DNA of 64,000 nucleotides from Desulfobacteraceae bacterium (GCA_011389935.1 JAABTJ010000012.1:1-64000); one strand, 5' to 3'; shown: positions 35,701-44,092, counted from the first letter of the stretch. A program made the numbers and translations. The notes: generated from the sequence alone by a model not told the origin.

Positions 35701-35742
35701 CCATCCGAAGGAATACGCGGAGCGGGCTGCCAGGGGCATCAT
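32719..35742 (-). CDS. dnaE2: error-prone DNA polymerase III alpha subunit, DnaE2/ImuC-like
   Basis: A 1007-residue C-family polymerase. The N-terminal PHP domain (SAYSFGWGVNTPADICRHA) and the catalytic PPDIDVDFAWDERD segment are present, as is a C-terminal OB-fold region (GRRVRFAGWLITGK). The length is typical of DnaE2 and shorter than DnaE (about 1160). It forms a cassette with imuB and lexA on the same strand: the ATG at 35742 overlaps the imuB stop by four bases. Known DnaE2 is non-essential and performs SOS-induced mutagenic translesion synthesis with ImuB. A TLSLF segment (NATLSLFSG) may be a degenerate sliding-clamp contact. Confidence 0.92.
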   Translation of the reverse strand: MMPLAARSAYSFGWGVNTPADICRHARRLGYDRLALTDTDNLCGLMPFVAACDREGIRPVIGAEITDRKTSARVFCLVKGKLGYENLCRLLTRRHMHDGFDLASDVAAFSKELVVLATSPEMLYAGCDAGADIFAAMPGSPLSREHPLRRAAHRTGTPLVAVPGCFFNHPDDFSIHRVLRAIDKNTGVSRLGPGDGAPPGAFFASPEYYRKRFDVCPEALGNTFAIAERLVYSRPDFGLVMPPWEGDTPEEAAQRLRTAAYEGARRRYGDLSRTVAERLERELDMISAMGFSGYFLIVADIVAHSPRTCGRGSGAASLVAYCLGITNVCPVKHNLYFERFLHPDRKDPPDIDVDFAWDERDAVIASVLEKYRGRSAMVSAHVCFQLRMAVRETARVFGLTEREISRVTAKLPWRLAADPDGKTPAEQLGALPRMRGVDLSRPWPAILSIAARITGLPRYLSVHSGGVVITPGPIEAFVPVQTAPKGVGILQWDKDAVEDAGLVKIDLLGNRSLGVIRDAIANIREVGIGMDEPSWTPEEDRPTKETIARGNTMGCFYIESPAMRLLQQKTRIGDFEHLVIHSSIIRPAANEVIREYIRRLHGGKWQAIHPVLEEVLSGTFGLMIFQEDVSRVAVAVAGFSHSDADGLRKVMSKKDRGRRLCDYFDRFSRGARLRGLDRRQIEAVWCMIMSFNGYSFCKPHSASYAKISFEAAYLKTHFPAAFMAAVISNQGGFYTAFAYVSEARRMGITILPPDVEDSRLRWKGSDRTLRVGLTAIRGLSSETMDRIVREREKSRFSGMSDFLERVRPDEAEARALICSGAMDRFSPGRPHRAALLWRLAAWCKKRSPRNATLSLFSGPALADPPPPELPPDDPVQNLRREFAVLGFLCDRHPMVLFAEYLQRENTVKAVHMGKYPGRRVRFAGWLITGKTVLTRKGDPMTFITFEDETGLVESVFFPRAYHRFCHILEYGRPFLLSGTVQAHCLEVEDARPIKIFPNSGNIGTIEK

Positions 35743-36956
35743 GACCGGTTTTCCAGAATACGCCCCGGGCAAACAGCGTCGTGTCCGAAACGGCGTCGGA
35801 CACGGTCCACGGCTTCCATCAGCGCGTCATTCTTCAGGGTTTCTTTCATTGCGCCGAAAAGCGCAAGCTGCGGCCGGTGATGAACCGGCTTCGGACAGGA
35901 AAGCGTGATGCGCCGCAGCCGCACCCGGCGCATCCAGGCCATGAAAAGCAGCTGCCGGGCAACGGCAAAAAGGTTGATGTCATTGGCGGAAGGGGGCCGT
36001 ACGGCGAGCTGCCGGCAGCAGCGCGCCCCGTCGGGGTAGTCGACGGCGATTGCAAGGGTGCGAGCGGTCCTCCCCCGACTGCGAAGGGCCGCACCGATCA
36101 TTTCAACCAATTCATACACCCGTTGCTCCGCAAGACGGATGTCCATGGTATCGCGGGTGAGCTCACGGGATGCGACAATTTTTTCCGGCACCCGGCCCGC
36201 CGGCATCACCGGCGAGGCATCGATTCCCCGGACCCGGTCGAACAGGAAGCCGGCGCGGTTGCCGAACACGGTCGCCAGCGCGTCTTCACCGATACCCGCG
36301 ACCTGCCCCGCCGTGGAGAGGTTGAGGTCTGCAAGGTGAAGCCGGTCGTTTTTTTCAATCCCCGGCAAAAGAGCCAGCGGCAACGGCGAGATAAAACCGC
36401 TTTCCTCCCCTTCGGCCACCACGCATTCCCCCACCGGCTTGACCAGGCGGGTCGCCACCTTGGAGACCAGCTTGTTCGATGCCACCGACCATATGGGTAC
36501 AAGCCCGAAGCGCTTCCGGATATGGCGGCGCATGCGCCGGGCCACGTCCGCGGGCGGCCCGAAAAGGCGGCCGGTGCCGGTAAGGTCAATGAAAAAATGA
36601 CCGTCGCGGTCGCCCGTCTCCACAAGGGGGGAATATTCGCGCACTTCACGGAAGAGATCGGCCATGGCCCGCTCGTACCGGTCCGGACACGGAGGGAGCA
36701 CGACCGCATTCCGGCAGCGACGCATGGCAATGCCAAGGGGCATGGATTTTCTCACCCCGGATTGATACGCCTCTTCGCTCATGTCGTGGACAGCGGCGCG
36801 CAGACCGCCTCCATGGGCGATGATCACGGCCCGGTCTTTTAACCCGCCGTCCACCTGCCGTTCAACGGCCACGGCAAAATCCGCGATGTTCAGATGCACC
36901 ACCGTCCGGCGACGATTCGGTTCTCCATATGAAAAGGCGGTCACGGCGATTTCCAT
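35739..36956 (-). CDS. imuB: ImuB-like Y-family polymerase-related protein
   Basis: A 405-residue protein of the ImuB/DinB-like Y family. The DinB catalytic motif DMDxFFAAVE is replaced by LNIADFAVAVE, and the DE pair of the second motif reads DG, so the metal-binding residues look lost. This is as expected for ImuB, which acts as a non-catalytic hub. The C-terminus has QLALF at 363-367, a canonical beta-clamp-binding pentapeptide. It lies two bases after lexA and overlaps dnaE2 by four bases, so the three genes are one operon. ImuA is absent. Confidence 0.88.
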   Translation of the reverse strand: MEIAVTAFSYGEPNRRRTVVHLNIADFAVAVERQVDGGLKDRAVIIAHGGGLRAAVHDMSEEAYQSGVRKSMPLGIAMRRCRNAVVLPPCPDRYERAMADLFREVREYSPLVETGDRDGHFFIDLTGTGRLFGPPADVARRMRRHIRKRFGLVPIWSVASNKLVSKVATRLVKPVGECVVAEGEESGFISPLPLALLPGIEKNDRLHLADLNLSTAGQVAGIGEDALATVFGNRAGFLFDRVRGIDASPVMPAGRVPEKIVASRELTRDTMDIRLAEQRVYELVEMIGAALRSRGRTARTLAIAVDYPDGARCCRQLAVRPPSANDINLFAVARQLLFMAWMRRVRLRRITLSCPKPVHHRPQLALFGAMKETLKNDALMEAVDRVRRRFGHDAVCPGRILENRS

Positions 36957-36957
36957 T

Positions 36958-37617
36958 TCACCGCGACAACCGCTGCATCACTTCAGGGCCGCGCTGGATC
37001 CCCACCACTTTCCCCTGGACCAGGATCTCGCCGAACCCGTAGCGCACCGGCTCATATGCCGGATTTTCCGGCATAAGCAGGATGTGGCCGGCGCGGACGA
37101 AAAACCGCTTGACAGTGGCCTCCTCCCCCCGTATGAGCGCCACCACGATTTCCCCGTTTTCAGCGTACTGCCGCGGCTCGCATATGGCCAGATCCCCATG
37201 AAGAATACCGGCGCCGGTCATGGAATCCCCTTCAACAGAAAGAGCAAACAGGTTTTCCCCCTGGTAGAACCCCGCGTCGACCACGATGCTGTCCGCCCAC
37301 TCCTGCTGGGCATACATGGGGAGCCCCGCAGTGATCCGGCCGATTACAGGAACTTCCCGCCAACGATGGATGCCGTCCGTCCGATGGTGCCTGCCCACAA
37401 GGTAAATATGTCTGCCGTATCGCCCTTCCCGCCGGATAAGCCCCTTTTGCGACAGGATGGCAAGGGTCTGCGCCACGGCCGTATGACTGACGCCGAGATC
37501 CCGCGCAGCTTCGCGCAGCGACGGGGCTGTTCCGGATGTTTCGATGCGCTCCCGGAGATATTCCAGGAGACGCTGCTGCTTGGGGGTCAGTTGCGGCTGC
37601 ATGATCCCGTTTCCCAT
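36958..37617 (-). CDS. lexA: LexA-type SOS repressor
   Basis: A 219-residue transcriptional repressor. The N-terminal winged helix (about 5-75) has the TAPSLREAARDLGVSHTAVAQ segment. The C-terminal S24 protease domain has the self-cleavage site Ala97-Gly98 (RITAG) and the catalytic dyad Ser132 (GDSMTG) and Lys170 (ATVKRFF). On DNA damage RecA-stimulated cleavage would release the operon, which it heads. ATG 37602 is an alternative start. I could not recognise its operator in the region upstream. Confidence 0.93.
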   Translation of the reverse strand: MGNGIMQPQLTPKQQRLLEYLRERIETSGTAPSLREAARDLGVSHTAVAQTLAILSQKGLIRREGRYGRHIYLVGRHHRTDGIHRWREVPVIGRITAGLPMYAQQEWADSIVVDAGFYQGENLFALSVEGDSMTGAGILHGDLAICEPRQYAENGEIVVALIRGEEATVKRFFVRAGHILLMPENPAYEPVRYGFGEILVQGKVVGIQRGPEVMQRLSR

Positions 37618-37691
37618 TCTTGACGACTTTTACTGATTTTCACATTCTTGTATAGACACGATAAATATTCCCACAGCATGTGAGCCCGTAG

Positions 37692-37712
37692 GGGCACCCC
37701 TTGCGGGTGCCC
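37692..37712. repeat. 8-bp inverted repeat, REP-like hairpin
   Basis: GGGCACCC (37692-37699) and GGGTGCCC (37705-37712) flank a five-base loop, in the 276-base spacer upstream of lexA. Similar GGGCACCC hairpins are a common dispersed element in several bacterial groups. I found no second copy in the window. Confidence 0.5.
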
Positions 37713-37754
37713 GAATTCCGCATTCTTTCTCTCCCGTATGCGGCAACGACCGTT

Positions 37755-37781
37755 CCGCGAAGTATTTTTTTCGCTTCGCGG
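37755..37781. repeat. 8-bp inverted repeat upstream of lexA
   Basis: CCGCGAAG (37755-37762) and CTTCGCGG (37774-37781) flank an 11-base T-rich loop. It lies about 140 bases upstream of the lexA start; whether it is a terminator for something unseen or a regulatory site is unknown. Confidence 0.5.
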
Positions 37782-37893
37782 CGGACGCTTTTCCATTGCT
37801 GCATGGAAAATATACGGAAAAAATGTAAATGTCAATGTAAAGTTTTGTGCAGGATATGGAAATGATGAAAACAGGGTATAAGAAAGGCCGCGT

Positions 37894-38400
37894 TCAGGAA
37901 GAAGATCTCCCCGGGTTCAGCGGGCAGTCTTCATTGATGCAGTTGGGACAGCCGGCGATGCGCAGGTGAACGATCCAGAAGGCGGCGAAAAGGAGTGCAT
38001 AGGCCAGGCCCGAAAGGTATGCGCCGCGGCTGACAATGACAATGACCGGCACGATGACCCGCAAAAAGTACGCCGCCAGGGCCCAGAGCAGTTGGGGGGA
38101 CCCAAAGGGCTTGCCGCCGGGGGGGAAAAACCGGTGCACGCAGGCACCCTCCAGGGGAACAGGGCATTTTTGGCCGTAATAGGCGCAATACCGGCAGGTG
38201 CCGGCATATATCACCGGATAGGAGACCATCCACAACAAAAGATACGAAGCGATTCCCCACCCCCCGGCAAGCCGGGAAAGCCAGAGCCCCATGCCGAAGA
38301 AGCCTACCAGCAGCAGCGCCTGTGGGAGGTTGCGCCCGCCGTCAAACGCGGGGTACCGGTTTTTCCGCTTCGCCCGGATCATTTTCCCTGTTTTTTTCAC
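37894..38400 (-). CDS. hypothetical membrane protein with Cys pairs
   Basis: A 168-residue protein with about five hydrophobic segments (roughly 25-45, 48-65, 100-125 and 130-150 among them). Cysteine-rich stretches (CRYCAYYGQKCP near 65-76 and AGCPNCINEDCP near the end) could bind a metal or a cluster. I do not recognise a family. The GTG at 38400 overlaps the stop of the ferredoxin-like gene (38397) by four bases, so the two are translated together and may form a membrane-bound redox module. The alternative upstream in-frame start lies inside the other gene. Confidence 0.62.
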   Translation of the reverse strand: MKKTGKMIRAKRKNRYPAFDGGRNLPQALLLVGFFGMGLWLSRLAGGWGIASYLLLWMVSYPVIYAGTCRYCAYYGQKCPVPLEGACVHRFFPPGGKPFGSPQLLWALAAYFLRVIVPVIVIVSRGAYLSGLAYALLFAAFWIVHLRIAGCPNCINEDCPLNPGRSSS

Positions 38401-39239
38401 CCGCTCTCCCCCGGCCCGGACACATCCACCACACCGGAAATCCGCGCAATCGCAGCCTCGATGTAATCCGTCCGTTCGATTTCCACGCAAATCGCGTTGT
38501 TCGGGCAGGTATCGGCGCACCGACCGCATCCGCGGCACTGTTCTTCGTCAATGACCGCCTGTTTGCCATCCAGCCGTATGGCTTCCACAAAGCATATGCC
38601 CCGCGTGCAGGCGCCGCATCCCACGCAGGCATCCGTAACGGTGATGCGAACCCCCGGCATACGGTTGACTTTTTGACTGATCCGCGTGTCGATGACCGGC
38701 AGCACCTTCCACAGGCAGCAGCAGGGACAGCAGCTGCAGATGGTCAAAAGCCGGTGGGAAGGACCGATATTGAGCCATACCGTATCGAGTTTGTTGCGCC
38801 CGACAAGGTGCACCAGCCCGGCATCCCGGCACCGGGCCACATGCGCCAGCGCCTCGGCCTCCCCCACCGGCCGGCCGAATTTCGGATTGATCCCCCGGGC
38901 GGCTTCCCCCAAAAACAGGCACCCCAATTCCACCGGATAATCCTTGCACCCGGCCGAATCCCGGCAGATGCAAAAATCCATGATCCAGCGGAAATCCGCC
39001 TGCCGTATGAAATGCTCCAGCACCACGGACGGCACGGCCGTGGTCTGAACCGCAGACGGGTCAACGGTTTCACCGATGGCAATCACCCGGTCCTTCGGCA
39101 GATAAAAAATCTCATCCCCCTCGAAGAGCATCTTGTCGACCATGCGCCCCACACGGGGGTGCCGGGTGAGCCCCGACAGAAAAAACCGCCCGGAAAATGT
39201 CTTGTTGATCAGCGTCTTTATCCAGTATGGACCGCCCAT
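38397..39239 (-). CDS. 4Fe-4S dicluster ferredoxin-like protein
   Basis: A 280-residue protein. The last 80 residues carry two cysteine clusters (CVGCGACTRGIC and CRGCGRCADTCP), typical of a 2[4Fe-4S] ferredoxin domain. The first 190 residues have other conserved cysteines (MDFCICRDSAGCKDYP and ICSCCPCCCLWK), like a family of 4Fe-4S proteins common in methanogens and sulfate reducers whose role is not known to me. A membrane partner is encoded just downstream (37894-38400) with translational coupling. Reverse electron flow or a reductase role is possible but unproven. Confidence 0.75.
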   Translation of the reverse strand: MGGPYWIKTLINKTFSGRFFLSGLTRHPRVGRMVDKMLFEGDEIFYLPKDRVIAIGETVDPSAVQTTAVPSVVLEHFIRQADFRWIMDFCICRDSAGCKDYPVELGCLFLGEAARGINPKFGRPVGEAEALAHVARCRDAGLVHLVGRNKLDTVWLNIGPSHRLLTICSCCPCCCLWKVLPVIDTRISQKVNRMPGVRITVTDACVGCGACTRGICFVEAIRLDGKQAVIDEEQCRGCGRCADTCPNNAICVEIERTDYIEAAIARISGVVDVSGPGESG

Positions 39240-39406
39240 GACTGCTCCTTTTTTCTCAAGCTTTTTTCAGATCAAGACCTGTTGGCCGGGAAAGGTTTTC
39301 CTGCCGGTACGCCGTTGTCCTTGCTGTCCGCCGGATGTCATGGTAATAAATCAAAAGGCGTATTGGCAAGCTTCTTTTCCGCAACGCATTGGGGCATTAT
39401 TTCTTC

Positions 39407-39435
39407 TTGACACGATAAACCGGTTTTTATAGGTT
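39407..39435 (+). promoter_or_regulatory. likely promoter of the amino acid ABC operon
   Basis: A perfect TTGACA (39407-39412) is followed after 17 bases by TAGGTT (39430-39435). A slightly different reading gives TATAGG at 39428. It lies about 70 bases before the first gene of the transport operon. Confidence 0.45.
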
Positions 39436-39506
39436 TAGGAGCCTATGTATGTCTTTACATACCGATATATTTTCCATTTTGCCATGAAAACCGCATCAAG
39501 GACCTC

Positions 39507-40304
39507 GTGACCGTGGACCGATCTTCCGGACATGAAAACAGCCGGCGCGCCGTCGTCGTTGAAAACCTGCACAAAAACTTCGGCCCGCTCGAGGTGTTGA
39601 AGGGGGTATCCCTTACGGCGCACGAGGGGGATGTGATTGCCATGATCGGATCCTCCGGATCCGGGAAAAGCACCCTCCTGAGATGCATCAACCTGCTGGA
39701 AATCCCCACTTCCGGCGAAATTTACGTAGGCGACGAGCATATACGCCTTTCCCGAAACCGGAAAGGGGAGTCCGTACCGGAAGACAGCCGACAGGTGGAC
39801 CGCATCCGCACGAAACTGGGCATGGTCTTCCAGCATTTCAACCTCTGGTCTCACATGACCGTTCTTGACAACATCATCGAGGCCCCGGTGCACGTGCGGA
39901 AAAGGCCCAAAAAGGAATCCAGGGAAAAGGGGATGGCCTACCTGGAAAAGGTCGGCATCGCCGATCGCTCCCATTACTACCCCGCCCAGCTTTCCGGCGG
40001 ACAAAAGCAGCGGGCCGCCATCGCACGGGCCCTTGCCATGGAGCCCGAAGTGCTCCTTTTTGACGAGCCGACCTCGGCGCTCGATCCGGAACTGGTCGGC
40101 GAAGTGCTGCTCGTCATGCAGAATCTCGCAAAAGAGGGCCGGACCATGATCATGGCCACCCACGAGATGGGTTTTGCCAAAGACGTATCCAACCATGTCC
40201 TTTTTTTGCATAACGGCATTATCGAGGACGAGGGGGCGCCGGACTATATTTTCACCGATCCGAAATCCGAGCGCTGCCGCCAGTTTTTATCACGCTTTTT
40301 CTGA
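39507..40304 (+). CDS. polar amino acid ABC transporter ATP-binding protein
   Basis: A 265-residue ABC ATPase of the HisP/GlnQ family. Walker A is GSSGSGKST (about 50-58), the ABC signature is LSGGQKQR, and Walker B is VLLFDEPTSALDPEL. The GTG at 39507, with AAGGA at 39498-39502, is the likely start; a second GTG at 39513 is possible. Together with the three following genes it forms a complete importer for a polar (probably basic) amino acid. Confidence 0.93.
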   Translation: MTVDRSSGHENSRRAVVVENLHKNFGPLEVLKGVSLTAHEGDVIAMIGSSGSGKSTLLRCINLLEIPTSGEIYVGDEHIRLSRNRKGESVPEDSRQVDRIRTKLGMVFQHFNLWSHMTVLDNIIEAPVHVRKRPKKESREKGMAYLEKVGIADRSHYYPAQLSGGQKQRAAIARALAMEPEVLLFDEPTSALDPELVGEVLLVMQNLAKEGRTMIMATHEMGFAKDVSNHVLFLHNGIIEDEGAPDYIFTDPKSERCRQFLSRFF

Positions 40305-40354
40305 TAAAAAACCCGCAAACAAGCAGTCGTTAACCCCAACCTTCTGGAGGAAAC

Positions 40355-41137
40355 ATGAGACACATTGTTAAAATTACCGCATCCGTTATCCTTGCCCTGT
40401 TTTTTCTGAGCACCGGCGCACATGCAGAAAACGTGGTCCGAATCGGCACCGAGGGTGCCTACCCCCCGTTTAACTACATTGACAAGGACGGCAACCTGCA
40501 GGGCTTCGATATTGAAATCGCCGAGGCCTTGTGCGAGGCGGCCGAAATGGAATGCACCTTCGTTACCCAGAGCTGGGACGGCATGATCCCAGCCCTTCTG
40601 GCCAGAAAATACGACGCCATCATCGCTTCCATGAGCATTACGGAAGAACGCAAGGAAAGGGTGGACTTTACCAAGAAGTACTACCAGACGCCCGCCCGGT
40701 TTGTGACGCACAAGGATGCGAATATTGAAATTACTGAAGAAGACCTTCGCGGCAAGACCGTGGGCGTCCAAAGGGCGACGGTTTCCGCCAACTTTATCAA
40801 CGACAATTTCTCGGACATACTGACCATACGGTCCTATGACACCCAGGAAGAAGCCAACATGGATATTGTATCCAACCGCCTTGACCTGCTCTTTGCGGAT
40901 GCCGTGGTCCTGCAGAACGGGTTTCTCGAAACCGAACCCGGCGCGGATTACGAATTCATCGGCCCCAGCTACACTGATGAGGAATGGTTCGGCGAGGGCA
41001 TCGGCATCGCACTGCGCAAAGGGGACGACGAACTGCGCGAAAAGTTCAACAAGGCAATCATCCAGATTCGCCGGGACGGCACCTACAAGGAAATCAACGA
41101 CAAGTATTTCGATTTCGACGTGTATGGCGACGAATAA
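40355..41137 (+). CDS. polar amino acid ABC transporter, periplasmic substrate-binding protein
   Basis: A 260-residue SBP_bac_3-type binding protein with a signal peptide cut near residues 23-24 (AHAEN). It has the family opening VRIGTEGAYPPFNYIDKDG and a MSITEERKERVDFTKKYY segment. Its closest known relatives by pattern are HisJ/ArgT-like lysine/arginine/ornithine/histidine binders. GGAGGAA precedes the ATG. It lies between the ATPase and the permeases, followed by a stem-loop (41166-41213). Confidence 0.92.
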   Translation: MRHIVKITASVILALFFLSTGAHAENVVRIGTEGAYPPFNYIDKDGNLQGFDIEIAEALCEAAEMECTFVTQSWDGMIPALLARKYDAIIASMSITEERKERVDFTKKYYQTPARFVTHKDANIEITEEDLRGKTVGVQRATVSANFINDNFSDILTIRSYDTQEEANMDIVSNRLDLLFADAVVLQNGFLETEPGADYEFIGPSYTDEEWFGEGIGIALRKGDDELREKFNKAIIQIRRDGTYKEINDKYFDFDVYGDE

Positions 41138-41165
41138 TCATCGCAAGTAGAACCCATCTCAAAAT

Positions 41166-41213
41166 GCGGCCCCTGTGGGAACGCCTCCGCGGGGCCGCCA
41201 TATTTCGTTTTTG
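41166..41213 (+). terminator. attenuator-like stem-loop between binding protein and permeases
   Basis: GCGGCCCC (41166-41173) pairs with GGGGCCGC (41191-41198), followed by a T-rich stretch. Partial termination here would lower permease relative to binding-protein synthesis, a common pattern in such operons; this is inferred from sequence alone. Confidence 0.55.
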
Positions 41214-41228
41214 AAAAAAGGGGCGCCC

Positions 41229-41918
41229 TTGTTTGACCTCCAGGGATACGGCCCGCTTCTGCTCCAGGGAGCGAAGCTCACGATTTACGTCGGCGTCTGC
41301 TCGATGGTTATCGCCATCGGGCTGGGGCTGCTCGGCGTGTTGGGCCAATTGTCAAAATCTCCCGTGGTGCGGTTTCTGGTTACCACCTACACCACCGTTG
41401 TCCGGGGAATTCCGGAACTCGTCCTGATTCTTCTGGTCTACTACGGGGTGCCCACCCTGATCCAGGACATCTCGGCCGCCGCCGGCTCCCCGGTGTATGT
41501 GGCACTTGATCCATTCGTGTCCGGCACGGCCACGATCGGTTTCATATACGGTGCCTTTTCAACCGAAGTGTTCCGGGGGGCCTATCTTGCCGTACCCAGG
41601 GGGCAGATCGAGGCCGCCCGGGCCTGCGGCATGTCCGGCGCCTTGACCTTCCGGCGGATAACCCTCCCCCAGATGATGCGCTACGCACTGCCCGGTTTGG
41701 GAAACGTCTGGATGGTCCTGATCAAGGCAACCGCGCTGATTTCCGTAATCCAGCTCCCGGAACTCATGCGCAGCGCGGATATCGCGGCAAAAAACACGCG
41801 AATGCCATTCACCTTCTTTTTTGCGGCATCCCTCATCTACCTTGCAATTACGATCATATCCAACATCGTGCAGCAGTGGGCCGAAAAAAGAACCAGCCGG
41901 GGCGTAAGGAGGGCATAA
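41229..41918 (+). CDS. polar amino acid ABC transporter permease (HisQ-like)
   Basis: A 229-residue inner-membrane permease with about five helices and the EAA motif (AARACGMSGALTFRRITLPQ) near the last third. I chose TTG 41229, preceded by AAAGGGG, rather than an in-frame start at 41175 that would lie in the stem-loop. It pairs with the second permease (41926-42618). Confidence 0.85.
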   Translation: MFDLQGYGPLLLQGAKLTIYVGVCSMVIAIGLGLLGVLGQLSKSPVVRFLVTTYTTVVRGIPELVLILLVYYGVPTLIQDISAAAGSPVYVALDPFVSGTATIGFIYGAFSTEVFRGAYLAVPRGQIEAARACGMSGALTFRRITLPQMMRYALPGLGNVWMVLIKATALISVIQLPELMRSADIAAKNTRMPFTFFFAASLIYLAITIISNIVQQWAEKRTSRGVRRA

Positions 41919-41925
41919 GCGGACC

Positions 41926-42618
41926 ATGGACATTATCATTGAAAGCCTGCCCCGATTGCTGCACGGCACCTTCATAACCATACAGATTACCGCATTGAGC
42001 GTATTCATCGGCTTCTGCATGGCCATTCCCCTGGCCATCATTCGCGTATCCGGCCGGCGCATTCTTTCTTTGCCCGTATATGCCTTTACCTTTTATTTCA
42101 GGGGCACACCCCTTCTGGTCCAGATATTCCTCATATACTACGGCAGCGGCCAGTTCCAGGTTTTCCTGGCCTCGGTGGGCATCTGGCCCCTGTTCCAGAG
42201 CGCATGGTTCTGTGCCGTACTCGCCCTGACCCTCAACACCGCCGCCTATTCCACGGAAATATTCCGGGGGGGCATCCAGGGCGTGCCCGCCGGTGAAATC
42301 GAGGCTGCACGGGCCTGCGGGATGTCCGGCATGCGCCTTTACCAAAGGATCATCATCCCCAGGGCCATCCGCATTGCATGGCCCGCCTACACCAACGAGG
42401 TTATCTTCCTGCTGCAGGCGTCCTCCCTTGTCTCCATCATCACCGTCATGGATCTCACGGGCGTAGCCCGGGAAATCGCCGCCCGCAGCTTCGCCTTCTA
42501 TGAAATTTACATCTTCGCCGCCGTGCTCTATATTATCGTGGTTTATGGCGTGCTATGGGCGTTCAAACGTATTGAAACCCGCATGAACGCCTATCTTCGA
42601 ATGGAAATTACCGGATAA
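41926..42618 (+). CDS. polar amino acid ABC transporter permease (HisM-like)
   Basis: A 230-residue permease with about five helices and an EAA motif (AARACGMSGMRLYQRIIIPRA). The GGAGG ribosome site lies inside the end of the previous gene, and the stop overlaps the ATG of the next gene (TAATG). It completes the ABC importer. Confidence 0.92.
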   Translation: MDIIIESLPRLLHGTFITIQITALSVFIGFCMAIPLAIIRVSGRRILSLPVYAFTFYFRGTPLLVQIFLIYYGSGQFQVFLASVGIWPLFQSAWFCAVLALTLNTAAYSTEIFRGGIQGVPAGEIEAARACGMSGMRLYQRIIIPRAIRIAWPAYTNEVIFLLQASSLVSIITVMDLTGVAREIAARSFAFYEIYIFAAVLYIIVVYGVLWAFKRIETRMNAYLRMEITG

Positions 42619-43499
42619 TGTCCACACGCGCGCACCTCAAGGGCGATATTCTGCTGCTTTTCACGGCAATAATCTGGGGATCCGCATTCGTGGCCCAGAA
42701 AATCGGCATGGACCATATCGGCCCCTTCATGTACACCGGCATCCGCTTCGCCCTGGGCGCACTGTTTTTAACCCCGTTAATGCTGTTTTTAAGCCGGTCG
42801 CGGCCGTTTGTCATCAAACAGCGCACCGGCCCCTCGCTTTTGCTGTCCGGTTTGCTGGCGGGCGGCTTTCTTTTCGGGGGGAGCATCCTCCAGCAGATCG
42901 GGATCATCTATACCACCGCCGGAAAAGCGGGATTCATTACCGGGCTCTACGTGGTCATCGTTCCCCTGCTCGGGTTGATATGGGGCTTGCGCCCCGGCAA
43001 GGGCGTATGGGCGGGGGCGATTCTCGCGGTCATCGGGCTTTACCTGCTGACCGTAGAGGAAGGATTCTCCCTTGGCGTCGGGGATACCCTCGTCATTATC
43101 TGCGCCTTTATGTACGCCCTGCATGTGCTGGTCATCGGCTGGCTGGCACCCCGCGTGGACGTACTGCGGCTGGCTGTCATGCAGTTCTGGGTCTGCTCCG
43201 GCATAAGCCTTCTCATCGGGATATTCGTGGAAACGCTGACATGGGCCGCCGTAAAAAATGCGGCCGCGCCGATCCTGTACGGCGGACTGCTCTCCGTGGG
43301 GGTAGGCTTCACCCTCCAGGTCGTGGCCCAGCGAAAAGCCCCCCCTGCCCATGCCGCCATCATCCTGAGCCTGGAAACCGTTTTCGCCGTGATGGCAGGC
43401 CTGGTAATCCTGGGCGAGACCCTGCCCGCCCGGGGCTGGGCAGGGTGTGCGCTGATGCTTTGCGGCATGGTTGCCTCCCAGATCGAAATGCAAAAATGA
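42618..43499 (+). CDS. EamA/DMT-family transporter
   Basis: A 293-residue protein with ten predicted helices and two EamA halves (GSAFVAQKIGMDHIGPF in the first, ILSLETVFAVMAGLVILGE in the second). These transporters export or import metabolites such as amino acids. It is translationally coupled to the ABC permease and so is likely part of the same transport operon, perhaps exporting the amino acid or a related compound. Confidence 0.9.
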   Translation: MSTRAHLKGDILLLFTAIIWGSAFVAQKIGMDHIGPFMYTGIRFALGALFLTPLMLFLSRSRPFVIKQRTGPSLLLSGLLAGGFLFGGSILQQIGIIYTTAGKAGFITGLYVVIVPLLGLIWGLRPGKGVWAGAILAVIGLYLLTVEEGFSLGVGDTLVIICAFMYALHVLVIGWLAPRVDVLRLAVMQFWVCSGISLLIGIFVETLTWAAVKNAAAPILYGGLLSVGVGFTLQVVAQRKAPPAHAAIILSLETVFAVMAGLVILGETLPARGWAGCALMLCGMVASQIEMQK

Positions 43500-43648
43500 C
43501 GAGGGGCTTTTTTGACATCCCATGCGAACCCGTTACTATTAGAGTAGTATTGGCACCATCGCTTTATTCCGCACCGGTTCATGCCGGCAGCGGCAAATTT
43601 TCCGCAATCGGGCGATCGTACTGATTTTGAAGCAATGGAGGCAATGGC

Positions 43649-43936
43649 ATGGCCGTTAAAATCATTATCCGCAGAAACGTCACCAAAGAGGCAAGGGATG
43701 AAGCCTACCCCCTTTTCCTGCGGCTCAGGGAGGGAGCAATGAGCCAGGACGGCTATATTTCCGGGGAAACGCTCCGAAATTTTGACGACCCAGACGACCA
43801 TGTCGTCATCAGCACATGGCGATCCATAGACGACTGGAAAGCCTGGGAGAAGAGCCCGCAGAGAAAGGAAATACAAACCCGCCTGGACACGATACTGGGG
43901 GAAAAAACCGAGTACAACGTCTACCATTATGCGTGA
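43649..43936 (+). CDS. antibiotic biosynthesis monooxygenase (ABM)-like small protein
   Basis: A 95-residue protein with the ferredoxin-like ABM fold pattern (short beta strands with FDDPDDHVVISTWRSIDDWKAW in the middle). Members are dimeric heme-degrading or quinol monooxygenases, or regulators. It has a GGAGG-type ribosome site and appears to be a single-gene unit. In an anaerobe the reaction is unclear. Confidence 0.75.
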   Translation: MAVKIIIRRNVTKEARDEAYPLFLRLREGAMSQDGYISGETLRNFDDPDDHVVISTWRSIDDWKAWEKSPQRKEIQTRLDTILGEKTEYNVYHYA

Positions 43937-44092
43937 AAAAAAGTATACCTGCCCCGCCTTTTTCTGTTTTGGCCGCACAATGGACCTGCCCGTCAGAATT
44001 GCATTCCGGTAAACAATCTGGTAAGAACAAATCAGGGATACACTGCCAATAATGAAAGGCATTGCACAAGCCCCTGAGGCGTGGAGAAAAAC

